DNA from: an uncultured Desulfovibrionaceae bacterium
Lineage (GTDB): Bacteria > Desulfobacterota > Desulfovibrionia > Desulfovibrionales > Desulfovibrionaceae
Assembly: GCA_949741925.1 (NCBI GenBank)
Contig: CATJOY010000041.1
Span: 1 to 64,000 of the forward strand
DNA length: 64,000 nucleotides
Direction of reading: 5' to 3'
The notes under the pieces are model-generated. The model was not told the origin of the DNA. It searched no databases and worked only from the letters and a program-made list of their open reading frames with translations. Made by a program: the position numbers and the translations under genes. This document shows, piece after piece, positions 53,010 to 61,514 of the stretch. Each line of letters begins with the position of its first letter. Positions within the stretch are counted from its first letter, which is position 1.

Positions 53010-54170
53010 TCAAATCTCCCTGAGCAGGGTGTAGAGAGCCGCCTTATCCTCAAAGCCGACGCCGGGAATATCCGGCAACCCCACATAGCCGTTCTCCACG
53101 GCGATGCTGTCAGCAAAACCGCCAAAGGGTTGAAAAACATCGGGATAGGATTCGTTCCCGCCAAGATGAAGGCCCGCGGCGATGTTTAACGACATCTGAT
53201 GACCGCCGTGGGGTACGATACGGCGAGAGGACCAGCCGAGTTCCTCCATCACCTTAAGGGTGCGCAGGTATTCAACTAAACCGTAAGAAAGGGCGCAGTC
53301 GAACTGGAGATAATCCCGATCCCGACGCATGCCGCCGTAACGCAGCAGGTTGCGAGCATCCTGGTGGGAAAAAAGGTTTTCACCCGTGGCCATGGGGTGC
53401 TCATACACCTCGCCGAGTTTCGCCTGGATTTCATAATCAAGAGGATCCCCGGCCTCTTCATACCAGAAAAGATTATAAGGACGGAGGGCTTCCGCATAGG
53501 CCAGAGCTGTTTTCAGGTCAAAGCGGCCGTTGGCGTCCACAGCCAGACGGCTGCCGTCGCCCACGACTTTGAGCACGGCTTCGATGCGCGCGATATCCTC
53601 TTCAAGGGAGGCCGCGCCGATCTTCATCTTGACCACGCTGTAGCCCCTATCCAGGTAGCTTTGCATTTCAGCCTGGAGCTTGGAATGATCCTTGCCGGGA
53701 TAGTAGTAACCGCCGGCGGCATAGACAAAAACCCTGTCGTCGGCCTGGCCGCCTGCGTAGCGGTCCGCCAGGAGTCGGTACAAGGGCTTGCCTTCGATCT
53801 TGGCCACGGCGTCCCAAACGGCCATGTCAATGGTGCCCACGGCCACGGAACGCTCACCGTGGCCGCCGGGTTTCTCGTTGCGCATCAAAGTTGCCCAGAT
53901 GGCAAAGGGATCCAGGTTATCATGCTCTTCATCAATGAGCATTTTGGGATCGGCCTCCCGCAGGCGAGGGAAAAAACGCTCGCGCATCAGTGAACCCTGA
54001 CCGTAGCGGCCATTGGAGTTAAAACCGTACCCGACCACGGGCTTGCCATCGCGCACTACATCCGTAACCACAGCCACGGTCGAACAGGTCATTTTGGAAA
54101 AGTCGATGTAGGCGTTGGCGATAGGTGAAGCAATGGAGACGGTTTTTTCGCGGATATCCACAATACGCAT
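53010..54170 (-). CDS. D(-)-tartrate dehydratase-like enolase-superfamily enzyme
   Basis: 386 residues from the ATG at 54170 (GGAGG 9 nt upstream). Family markers of the MR/MLE enolase superfamily: KMKIGAASLEEDI (K-x-K catalytic Lys), RLAVDANGRF (first metal Asp), LFWYEEAGDPLDY (second metal Glu), MATGENLFSHQDARNLLRYG (third Glu), and VPHGGHQMSLNIAAGLHLGG (catalytic His). The N-terminal SPIANAYIDFSKMT and the last motifs match, as I remember it, D-tartrate dehydratase of Bradyrhizobium, which converts D-tartrate to oxaloacetate. All expected catalytic residues are present. No tartrate transporter or regulator is adjacent, so the physiological substrate is an inference. Confidence 0.85.
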   Translation of the reverse strand: MRIVDIREKTVSIASPIANAYIDFSKMTCSTVAVVTDVVRDGKPVVGYGFNSNGRYGQGSLMRERFFPRLREADPKMLIDEEHDNLDPFAIWATLMRNEKPGGHGERSVAVGTIDMAVWDAVAKIEGKPLYRLLADRYAGGQADDRVFVYAAGGYYYPGKDHSKLQAEMQSYLDRGYSVVKMKIGAASLEEDIARIEAVLKVVGDGSRLAVDANGRFDLKTALAYAEALRPYNLFWYEEAGDPLDYEIQAKLGEVYEHPMATGENLFSHQDARNLLRYGGMRRDRDYLQFDCALSYGLVEYLRTLKVMEELGWSSRRIVPHGGHQMSLNIAAGLHLGGNESYPDVFQPFGGFADSIAVENGYVGLPDIPGVGFEDKAALYTLLREI

Positions 54171-54447
54171 CAGCACAATCCTCCGTTCTTCGGCAGGGTT
54201 ATAGTATTTTCCGTAGTCTGAAGCCGGAATGCCGAAAACCTTCAGACCAGCCCGGCCGGAAGCCGCTGCCCTATCGCACAAAACCCGAGCCGTTGCTCAA
54301 GAACTTCCGGCGCTCAAAACCCGCCTGTAACCATCCGTGGCAAGGATTTGCAAGCAAATTCTTGCAGAACAGATATGCGATATGCTGTGTCCCCCCAAAA
54401 ACCAGTCTCCCGGAAAGCCTCAGGCCGGCGCGCCTGAGGCCTCGTTG

Positions 54448-55572
54448 CTACTCCGCTATTTTCTCCCACCAGTGGGGAAAGCTTTGGGAAGGATTCCCCG
54501 GAAATACCGGTTCCCCTATCCGAGGAAACAGCACCCGGAAGGCCGTATCCCCGGCGGCCCGGACAAAGCGGATATACGGATCATCCCAGGCATGGCCGGC
54601 CATAGCAAACTTCCCGTTGTGCCCGGGCATGACGGCTGCAGCCTTTAGATCCGCGGCGGCCTGGGCGCTCTCCTCAGGCGCCATATGAATATACGGCCAG
54701 CGCGGGTCATACTGGCCATCTTCAAGAAGGGCAAGGTCAAAGCCGCCCCAACGTTTCCCGGCTTCGGCAAAATGTGGCCCATAGCCCGTATCGCCGCTGA
54801 TGAAAATCTTACGCTCCGGTGTTATCAAGGCAAACCCGACCCACAGGGTTTTGTTGCGGGCGAGGAGACGCCCTGAAAAGTGGCGGGCAGGAAGCACATG
54901 GACGCGCAGCCCATCGCGGAGCCTTAGCTCATCGTACCAATCCCCCTCGTGAATGATCGTGGCCGGGAAGCCCCAATATCGAAGATGCGATCCCACCCCA
55001 AGGCCACAAACAACCTCTCCGATGCGGGGCAAAAGAGCCCTCAGGGTGGGATAATCAAGGTGGTCCCAATGGTCATGGGTAATGAGCAGATAGTCTATAT
55101 CCGGCATATCCTCGGGGGCGTAGACGTTCGTTCCGGCAAAGGCACGGTTGAACAGGGAAAACGGCGCGGCATAGTCGCTGAAGACCGGGTCAACAAGGAT
55201 GCGCTTGCCCCCGAGAAGCATAAAATAGGAGGAATGCCCAAGCCAGACCACAACATCTTCCTCAGGGGGCAGGGCCTTGAGATCGGTTTTGACCGCGGGC
55301 ACAGCGCATTGCGGGGCGGAGCGCCCGTCACGGCTCGCATTATTGCCGAGCAACACAGAAAAAAAGCTGTGCCCCTCAGCGAACTGCGGTGTTGCAATCA
55401 AATTACGGAATTCACCACCGCCATACTGTGGCGATTGCTCCAGGCGGGCCAGGTCCGCCCCGTGCGGATGCCGGCCAAACTTTGGGGAAGAAAAAGCATA
55501 TCCCACCATCAGCGCAGCCCCTATCGTAAAAACAAAAAACCAACTGCATTTTGCCTTCCCTATGCGGACCAT
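54448..55572 (-). CDS. membrane-anchored or exported metallo-beta-lactamase-fold hydrolase (UlaG/NAPE-PLD-like)
   Basis: 374 residues from the ATG at 55572, chosen because AAGGAG lies 5 nt upstream; a GTG two codons earlier overlaps that site. A hydrophobic segment at about 10-25 (FFVFTIGAALMVGYAF) should be a signal or anchor. MBL motif LLITHDHWDHLDYPTL (HxHxDH), then HVLPARHFSG, FISGDTGYGPHF (metal Asp) and VMPGHNGKFAMAG. VVWLGHSSYFMLLGGKRILV is the usual UlaG-type opening. It probably hydrolyses a phosphodiester or lipid-derived ester in the periplasm, but no substrate is evident. Upstream (minus) is the DUF4405 gene after a 252-bp gap, so linkage is not certain. Confidence 0.87.
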   Translation of the reverse strand: MVRIGKAKCSWFFVFTIGAALMVGYAFSSPKFGRHPHGADLARLEQSPQYGGGEFRNLIATPQFAEGHSFFSVLLGNNASRDGRSAPQCAVPAVKTDLKALPPEEDVVVWLGHSSYFMLLGGKRILVDPVFSDYAAPFSLFNRAFAGTNVYAPEDMPDIDYLLITHDHWDHLDYPTLRALLPRIGEVVCGLGVGSHLRYWGFPATIIHEGDWYDELRLRDGLRVHVLPARHFSGRLLARNKTLWVGFALITPERKIFISGDTGYGPHFAEAGKRWGGFDLALLEDGQYDPRWPYIHMAPEESAQAAADLKAAAVMPGHNGKFAMAGHAWDDPYIRFVRAAGDTAFRVLFPRIGEPVFPGNPSQSFPHWWEKIAE

Positions 55573-55824
55573 CGGCACTCCTTGTTATTGCCGATCACGC
55601 TGCCGGACGGCATCCGCGCAGTTCCAACGCGCAATGAAAAAGACCAGCTCATGCCCTTAGTTCTCCGCCAGCGTAAAGAATTCTCGATTATCATCGGCAT
55701 TCTTAAAAGTTTCCACACCGAAATCAACGCGCCCGATCTTTGGCAGGCGGCTGACGCTTTTCTTTCTACTCATAGTGAACAGAAGACGACAACCGAGCCA
55801 ATAGAAGATGCCGCCAACCGTATT

Positions 55825-56469
55825 TTATCGCCGCTGAGCCCGTTCCAGATAATCCAACAGGACACGAGCCAACAGGCAGAAGGCCAGGGTAACGCTTACA
55901 AAACGCGCCAGGAAAAACGCCGGGGTCTCCGGAAAAATTTTCGGCCACCCCAGCAACACCATGTCGCTCCACAGCCTGCTTTCCACAAAAGCAACGCCGC
56001 CAAAGGCCAGCAGGACCACCACGACCGCAGGCCAAACACGCCCCAAAACCCGCTGCATCCGGCTCCACACCCGCTGACCGTGCAAGCCCAAGTGAAAGGA
56101 TGCCAACACGAAACACCAAGCCGTAGCCGCGGTGTGCACACCGCGCCCCCACCAGGTCATGGGAAAGGGCACAAAGGAAAACACCTCGCCCGCCATAGCC
56201 AGCGAACTGGCAATGAGCGCTGCGCTGCCCAGCATAAGCCCGGCATCCGTGGCCGTAAGCAACACGCGCCTGGCATTCCAGCGGCCTCGGCCCAAAGCGC
56301 GGTACCAGCCCCGGTTCAGGGCATGGTGACCGAGCAAAAGGACCAGAAACGCCGCGCCGCAGACCCCGTGCAGCAGCAACCCCAGGGTGAACGGATACCC
56401 CATAAGGGCGAGCATAAGCCCGTAGAGGGCCACATCCACAGCAATTTTTACAGTGCGGCGGGGATTCAT
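55825..56469 (-). CDS. DUF4405-type six-helix membrane protein, predicted diheme b-type cytochrome
   Basis: 214 residues from the ATG at 56469, overlapping the SUMF1-flavodoxin stop by 4 bp (ATGA). Six hydrophobic helices: about 9-27, 30-50, 67-93, 109-130, 142-160 and 180-205. Histidines are paired: His34 and His48 on helix 2, and His112 and His126 on helix 4, each exactly 13 residues apart, the spacing that ligates two hemes b in cytochromes of the bc and related families. His49 and His130 are extra. I take it to be a quinol-linked membrane cytochrome, partner of the exported flavodoxin domain made just before it. No quinone-site motif is recognisable. Family name from overall likeness. Confidence 0.8.
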   Translation of the reverse strand: MNPRRTVKIAVDVALYGLMLALMGYPFTLGLLLHGVCGAAFLVLLLGHHALNRGWYRALGRGRWNARRVLLTATDAGLMLGSAALIASSLAMAGEVFSFVPFPMTWWGRGVHTAATAWCFVLASFHLGLHGQRVWSRMQRVLGRVWPAVVVVLLAFGGVAFVESRLWSDMVLLGWPKIFPETPAFFLARFVSVTLAFCLLARVLLDYLERAQRR

Positions 56470-57860
56470 CGCACCAGCCCGCTCGCGCGCAACCACTCCT
56501 CTATACCCTCCGCAAGACCGCGCCCGCCTGCATAGTGGAATTCAAACCCCACCCCGATGTACGCTCCGGGGACGCTTTTAGCGAGGTCTGAAACGCTGTC
56601 GCCCCACACAGTGCCGCCGTGGCTGCTGAAAGGAAGGATGATCTTGCCCCGGAAGTCGTGCATTTCCAAAAAGGAAAGAACCGGCATGGGCATGGTGGCC
56701 CACCAAGTAGGATAACCCAACAAAATAACGTCATACTCGGCCATGGTATCCACTCGCGCCGTCAGCGGAGGACGGACGCCCTGGTTCAGATCCGCCTGGG
56801 AGACCTCGTAGATGCTGCCTCGGTAAGGATTCCGCATGGTGATCTCGAAGCGATCGGCGCGCAAACGCTCGCTTATGATGTCGGCGGCGCGACGGGTATT
56901 GCCCGAATAGGAATAGAAGGCCACCAACACCCGGGGCTGCTCCGGCAGGGAGGGACGCCAAGGAGCCGCGGTCTCTACCGCCTCGTCACGAGGAGCGGCG
57001 TTACGGCAGATGCGAAACCCCAAATTCGGATCTGCGTCGGCGGGATTGGTGGCGGAGCGGTAAGCGCTGCGCAGATGCTTGCCAAAATCGTTATACCCGC
57101 CTCCTCGGTTGACACGCAGAGTGCCTGAAACCGGACCTGCGGGGTCGCTCGTCTGGTCCGGGGCGTAGGGGCCGTAGTAATCAAACACCCATTCGGAAAC
57201 GTTGCCATGGGTATGGTGCAGGCCAAAGGCATTGGCAGGCAAGGCATCCACCGGCATGGTTTCACCCCGGTTGTGGCTGGGCCTCACAGTGGGATCACGC
57301 CGGGTCATATAGTTTTCTTCGATCAAGTACGGGTAGGTGGCTTCAAAATTGACGCTATCGCTGTGCACCTGGTTCCCCACGTTAAAAACGGTGTCGCTTC
57401 CCGCACGGGCGGCGTACTCCCATTCCGCTTCGGTCAGCAGACGGTATCCGTTAGCCCTGCGGTTCCAGCGCACGGCCTCCCCATCGATGTCATAGACCGG
57501 TTCCAGGCCTCGATGGTTGCTGAGAGCATTGCAGTAACGCACGGCGTCAAGCCAGGTCACGTTCTCCACGGGCAGGCGGGCCCCCTTGTTTGCGCTGGGA
57601 TTTTCTCCCATTATGGCTTCATAGTCAGCCTGGGCAACCTCGCAGGAATCCACATACAAAGGGCTGATAGTTACCTGATGCCGGGTTTCATCATTGCCGC
57701 GCTGGCGCTCCGTTGCCGGGCTTCCCATAAAAAAGCTGCCGCCGGGCAGGAGAATAAAGCCGTCTTCAGGAGAAGCGGCTTCCGCACCCCGGGCCGTACC
57801 GGTCGCCATGAACAAACAGAACAAGAACATGGCTGCCGCGCTTTTGAAACAAACGCGCAT
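56466..57860 (-). CDS. exported SUMF1 (formylglycine-generating-enzyme-like) and flavodoxin fusion protein
   Basis: 464 residues from the ATG at 57860 (GGAGG 7 nt upstream; the frame is open to 57935 but without an RBS). Signal peptide at about 1-26 (FKSAAAMFLFCLFMATGTAR, then GAEA), so the whole protein is exported. SUMF1 domain at ~33-285: FILLPGGSFFMGSP, VENVTWLDAVRYCNAL, YRLLTEAEWEYAARAGSD, HTHGNVSEWVFDYYG, RVNRGGGYND, NLGFRICR. The two copper-binding Cys of true formylglycine-generating enzymes are absent (RGGGYND at that place), so it is not an FGE. Flavodoxin domain at ~305-464: FMN P-loop VAFYSYSGNTRRAAD, VILLGYPTWWATMPMPVLSF, FSSHGGTVWGDS. A flavodoxin outside the cytoplasm is uncommon. 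Confidence 0.9.
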   Translation of the reverse strand: MRVCFKSAAAMFLFCLFMATGTARGAEAASPEDGFILLPGGSFFMGSPATERQRGNDETRHQVTISPLYVDSCEVAQADYEAIMGENPSANKGARLPVENVTWLDAVRYCNALSNHRGLEPVYDIDGEAVRWNRRANGYRLLTEAEWEYAARAGSDTVFNVGNQVHSDSVNFEATYPYLIEENYMTRRDPTVRPSHNRGETMPVDALPANAFGLHHTHGNVSEWVFDYYGPYAPDQTSDPAGPVSGTLRVNRGGGYNDFGKHLRSAYRSATNPADADPNLGFRICRNAAPRDEAVETAAPWRPSLPEQPRVLVAFYSYSGNTRRAADIISERLRADRFEITMRNPYRGSIYEVSQADLNQGVRPPLTARVDTMAEYDVILLGYPTWWATMPMPVLSFLEMHDFRGKIILPFSSHGGTVWGDSVSDLAKSVPGAYIGVGFEFHYAGGRGLAEGIEEWLRASGLVR

Positions 57861-58246
57861 CGAAAAACCTCCGTCATTTTTACAGTGCGCCTCCCCGCTG
57901 CGGGAGGTTGCCGTTGTCTCTTGCTTTGGCGGCAACTATCGACGCGCGCGGGCCTGGAGACAAGACATGATTCTCTTAAAAAATTGCCTGATACTCCCAA
58001 AGATCCTCAGGACTGCATGCCGTATCGCTGCCCGTCGGCGGGATGCTCACTATTTGCCGTCAGCCGGATGCGCCGGTCTTATTGCTGTTCATTAGCCCGA
58101 TTTTCCCCTATACTCCGAGGGCTATCGTTCGGCTTCCGGCCGACGCCCGCGGTGAGGCGGCCTCACCGCGTTCAAGACCATTGTTCTTCGGAATGCGCCC
58201 GGCAAAAAAATTCCGGGCATCCGTCACCACAACCTTGGAGACAGCT
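57861..58246. other. divergent intergenic region
   Basis: About 385 bp between the SUMF1-flavodoxin gene (minus) and the M20 amidohydrolase (plus). It must hold both promoters; I cannot fix them. GGAG lies 7 nt before the plus-strand ATG. No gene supported. Confidence 0.45.
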
Positions 58247-59416
58247 ATGGATATCGCCCAAAAAACAGCAGAAGTTCTTGATTCCGTTGTTGCGCTGCGC
58301 CGCTACCTGCACGAAAATCCGGAAATCGGCATGCAGACGTTCAAGGGGACCAAACGGATCATCGAAGAACTGCGTCAAATTCCTGGCCTGGAAATCAAAG
58401 ACCTCAACCCCGGCTGCATCGCTCTGCTCAAGGGCAAAGGGCCCGGCAAAACGCTTGCCCTGCGCGCTGATTTCGACGCCCTGCCTATTCAGGAAGAGAG
58501 CGAGCTGGATTTCGCCTCCAAAATCCCTAATGCCTGCCACGCCTGCGGCCACGATATGCACGGCGCCTGGCTGGTGGGGTGTGCCAAAATTCTTGCCTCC
58601 ATGGCCGATCAGTTCAACGGCACCATCAAGTTCTTGTTCCAACCCGGGGAGGAAACCCTGGAGGGCGCCAAACACATGATCGCTAACGGCTGCATGGAAA
58701 ATCCCAAGGTAGATGCGATCATAGCCGCCCATGCCTGGCCTTTTGCCCCGGCAGGTTCCGTGGCCCTCCGCAGCGGCCCGATGATGGCTTCTTCGGACAT
58801 GATCGACATAACCATCCAGGGCCGCGCCGGTCACGCCGCGCAGCCCCACCGCTCCATTGACGCAGTATTCATCGCCTCCCAAGTGGTCACGGCCCTCCAA
58901 GGCATCGTGGCCCGCCAGACGGATGCCCTGGAGCCAGCCGTGGTGACCATCGGCACCATCAACGGCGGCACGGTGCGCAACATTATTGCCCCCGAAGTGA
59001 CCATGACCGGCACAGTGCGCTGTGTTTCCAAGGAGGTCCGAAAAAATATCCAAACACAAATGGAACGCATCGTAACCAACGTGGCCCAAGCCTTTGAGGG
59101 CAAAGGTCTGCTCAACTACGAGCTGGGCACGCCGCCGGTCATCAACGATGAGGCTATGGTCTCCCTGGTACGCGCTGCCGCCATCCAGGCCATCGGTGAA
59201 GAAAATGTGCGGTCTATTCCCAGTCCAGTCATGGGCGGCGAAGATTTCTCTCTCTACATGGAGCATGCTCCGGGCATTTTCTTCCGTATCGGCTCCACCA
59301 ACGATGACCCGCGCACCCATTTGATTGCCCACAATCCCAAGATTCGCTTTGATGAAAAAGCCCTGGAAGTAGCCATGAAGGTACTCTGCCAGGCCGCGCT
59401 CAATTATTTGCAGTAG
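58247..59416 (+). CDS. M20D amidohydrolase (hippurate / N-acyl-amino-acid hydrolase type)
   Basis: 389 residues from the ATG at 58247. Metal motifs: LRADFDALPIQEES, CHACGHDMHGAWLVGC, LFQPGEETLEGAKHMI (Glu catalytic), and MGGEDFSLYMEHAPGIFFRI. Lid domain: GRAGHAAQPHRSIDAVFIAS. Standard size for the group that deacylates N-acyl amino acids such as hippurate or acetyl-amino acids. The second M20 gene of the window (28834) has a longer AbgA-like insert. The stop overlaps a 7-bp stem-loop. Confidence 0.92.
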   Translation: MDIAQKTAEVLDSVVALRRYLHENPEIGMQTFKGTKRIIEELRQIPGLEIKDLNPGCIALLKGKGPGKTLALRADFDALPIQEESELDFASKIPNACHACGHDMHGAWLVGCAKILASMADQFNGTIKFLFQPGEETLEGAKHMIANGCMENPKVDAIIAAHAWPFAPAGSVALRSGPMMASSDMIDITIQGRAGHAAQPHRSIDAVFIASQVVTALQGIVARQTDALEPAVVTIGTINGGTVRNIIAPEVTMTGTVRCVSKEVRKNIQTQMERIVTNVAQAFEGKGLLNYELGTPPVINDEAMVSLVRAAAIQAIGEENVRSIPSPVMGGEDFSLYMEHAPGIFFRIGSTNDDPRTHLIAHNPKIRFDEKALEVAMKVLCQAALNYLQ

Positions 59417-59435
59417 CTTCGGCATTGCCCGAAGC
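59416..59435 (+). terminator. stem-loop at the end of the M20 gene
   Basis: GCTTCGG (59416-59422) / CCGAAGC (59429-59435) with loop CATTGC; the 5' arm begins at the last base of the stop codon. No T-run. Confidence 0.5.
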
Positions 59436-59741
59436 CGCCGGCGCGGGCATCCCGCCCCGGTCCTCCCCACCCAGATGCCCCGCGCCCCTCACATTGTGGC
59501 AGCGGGGCAGGGTGAAACTGGCGAGGGCTACCCCGGCTCCGGACAGGGGAATGGTTCTCCGGCCAGGGATACGCCGGTATGTTGTGCCCCGGGCCGCCCG
59601 TGGGGGCATCCGAGAAAACCCAACAGAGGCGGGGTACTCCTGCCGGAGCACGACCACTACTTTACAGAACGCCTTAGCGGAGCTACATAAGAAGTTCCTA
59701 AAGCCGCCTTGCGCGGCATATATTTTTTATTTGGAGTTTTC
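59436..59741. other. non-coding spacer
   Basis: About 305 bp between the M20 gene and the ArnT-like gene. Contains the TTTGGAG ribosome binding site at 59730-59736 that defines the downstream start. Otherwise featureless. Confidence 0.4.
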
Positions 59742-61514
59742 TTGCGCAGCCTTCTTTCCCTCCCCAGGCGGTACCCGCACCAGGCGGCCCTGTTGTTAAT
59801 CGCCATGACAACGCTGATCCGGTTTTGGTTTATCGGCTCCGGTCAGCTGGATTTGGTCCAGGATGAGGCCCAATACTGGGATTGGTCCCGCCATCTGCAA
59901 TTGGCGTATTATTCCAAAGGTCCGCTGATCGCCTGGATCATTTCGTTTTTTACCGGCATTTTCGGTGATACCGAATTCGGCGTCCGTTGCGGCGCGGTTC
60001 TGGGGAGCCTCCTGGCCCAGTTACTGCTTTACTGGGGCGTAGCCGGGCTGATGCGACGCCCCTTCGCGGCGCTGCTTGCCCTTTTCATCGTCAACACCAC
60101 CCCGCTGTTTTTGGCCTCAGGGGTGCTGATGACTACTGACAACCCGTTAATGGTCTGCTGGCTGGCGGCCATGTTTAGCCTGCACGCCATGATAGAACGG
60201 CCCGAATCGCCCTGGCCGCCGCTGATCCTGGCTCTGGCCATGGCTGTGGGCCTGTTGGCCAAATACATTATGTTGGCCATGGCGGGCGTTGCCTTTATCC
60301 ATGCCCTGTTGCTGCACCGGCAAGGGCTGTTGCCGCGCGGCCACCTGCAACGGCTCCTTCCGGCCCTGATAATCGGCATGGCCGTAGGCCTTGCGCCCAT
60401 ACTCATCTGGAATGGGAACAACGATTGGGCCAGCTTTCGCCATGTGGGCAGGTTGGCCGGCATCGCGCCTGCGGCCTTGGAAAACCCGCCGCTGATCCGC
60501 TTTGACCGCTTCCCGGAATATATCGGTTCGCAAATAGGTCTCCTGCTCCCTTGGTGGTTCGTTTTCATGCTGCTCGGCGGCTGGCGGTCCCTGAAGCGCC
60601 TCTGGGGCCTTGGCTGGTTTTGCGATGCCGGCGGCCTCCGCAACGCCGAGGCTCTGCGCCGGGATAGCTTACTCTGCGCAGCTTTCTGGCCGCTGTGGGG
60701 CTTCTTCCTGCTCTGGAGCTTCCACACCAGAATCTATCCCAACTGGTCCGCCATGAGCTACGCGGCAGGCTTTATTCTGGCGGCTCTGGCACTGGAAGAC
60801 CTGCTCGCCCCCTCCCCGGCGCGCAGCCCGGATGCCGGCCACAATCCGAAGCATCCCCCCGAAAGCTCCCCCCATCCGTTTGCAGCTCCTTCTTTTGAGC
60901 AAACCACCGCGACCTCCGAAACGACCGCTGATTCCGCCCACGGCGGAAACACGGAGGGCTCGCCCCGACCTGAGCCGGGCACGGTCGGCCCTCGGCTCTC
61001 CCAGCGCCTGGTCCCGCTATGGTTCATCCTGAGCCTGGTTATCTACCTGGCCATACATGCCCAAGAACCGCTCTCCCGGTTCCTTCCGCCGCAATACAAC
61101 CCGACGCACCGCCTTAAAGGCTGGTCGGATCTCGGCCGCAGGTTGGAAGAAATCCGCCTTGCCATGCCCGACCCGGAAAAGGTGTTCTTTTTTTCCGATG
61201 CCTATGATGTCACCGCCGCCCTGGCCTTCTATATTCCCGGCCGTCCGGTAGTTTATTGTGCCGATTTCGGACGCCGCCTCAGCCAGTATGACCTCTGGCC
61301 CGGCCCCCAGGAAAAACAAGGCTGGGATGCGGTGTATGTCCGCCGGGTTCCCTTCAAAAAAATTGACGCCTCTCTTGAGGAGATGTTCGCCGAACAAGGA
61401 ACGCCGGAAGCCTTTCATGCCAAGCACCGAGGCAGGCCGGGCCGCAGTTTCGGCATCATGACCCTGCGGGATTTCAATGGCTACTGGCCTCGGATTAGCG
61501 GAGGCATCTACTGA
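59742..61514 (+). CDS. ArnT/GT39-like membrane glycosyltransferase
   Basis: 590 residues from a TTG at 59742, chosen because TTTGGAG lies 5 nt upstream; another TTG at 59709 opens the same frame without an RBS. About 11-12 hydrophobic helices. The catalytic GT39/PMT_2 motif after helix 1 is LVQDEAQYWDWSRHLQLAYY with the two acidic residues. SKGPLIAWI and ASGVLMTTDNPLMVCWL follow. The C-terminal ~230 residues are periplasmic with a Pro/Ser-rich stretch (residues ~370-430). It likely transfers a sugar from an isoprenoid phosphate to lipid A or another envelope acceptor. Coupled to the next gene by a 1-bp overlap of stop and start. Confidence 0.87.
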   Translation: MRSLLSLPRRYPHQAALLLIAMTTLIRFWFIGSGQLDLVQDEAQYWDWSRHLQLAYYSKGPLIAWIISFFTGIFGDTEFGVRCGAVLGSLLAQLLLYWGVAGLMRRPFAALLALFIVNTTPLFLASGVLMTTDNPLMVCWLAAMFSLHAMIERPESPWPPLILALAMAVGLLAKYIMLAMAGVAFIHALLLHRQGLLPRGHLQRLLPALIIGMAVGLAPILIWNGNNDWASFRHVGRLAGIAPAALENPPLIRFDRFPEYIGSQIGLLLPWWFVFMLLGGWRSLKRLWGLGWFCDAGGLRNAEALRRDSLLCAAFWPLWGFFLLWSFHTRIYPNWSAMSYAAGFILAALALEDLLAPSPARSPDAGHNPKHPPESSPHPFAAPSFEQTTATSETTADSAHGGNTEGSPRPEPGTVGPRLSQRLVPLWFILSLVIYLAIHAQEPLSRFLPPQYNPTHRLKGWSDLGRRLEEIRLAMPDPEKVFFFSDAYDVTAALAFYIPGRPVVYCADFGRRLSQYDLWPGPQEKQGWDAVYVRRVPFKKIDASLEEMFAEQGTPEAFHAKHRGRPGRSFGIMTLRDFNGYWPRISGGIY

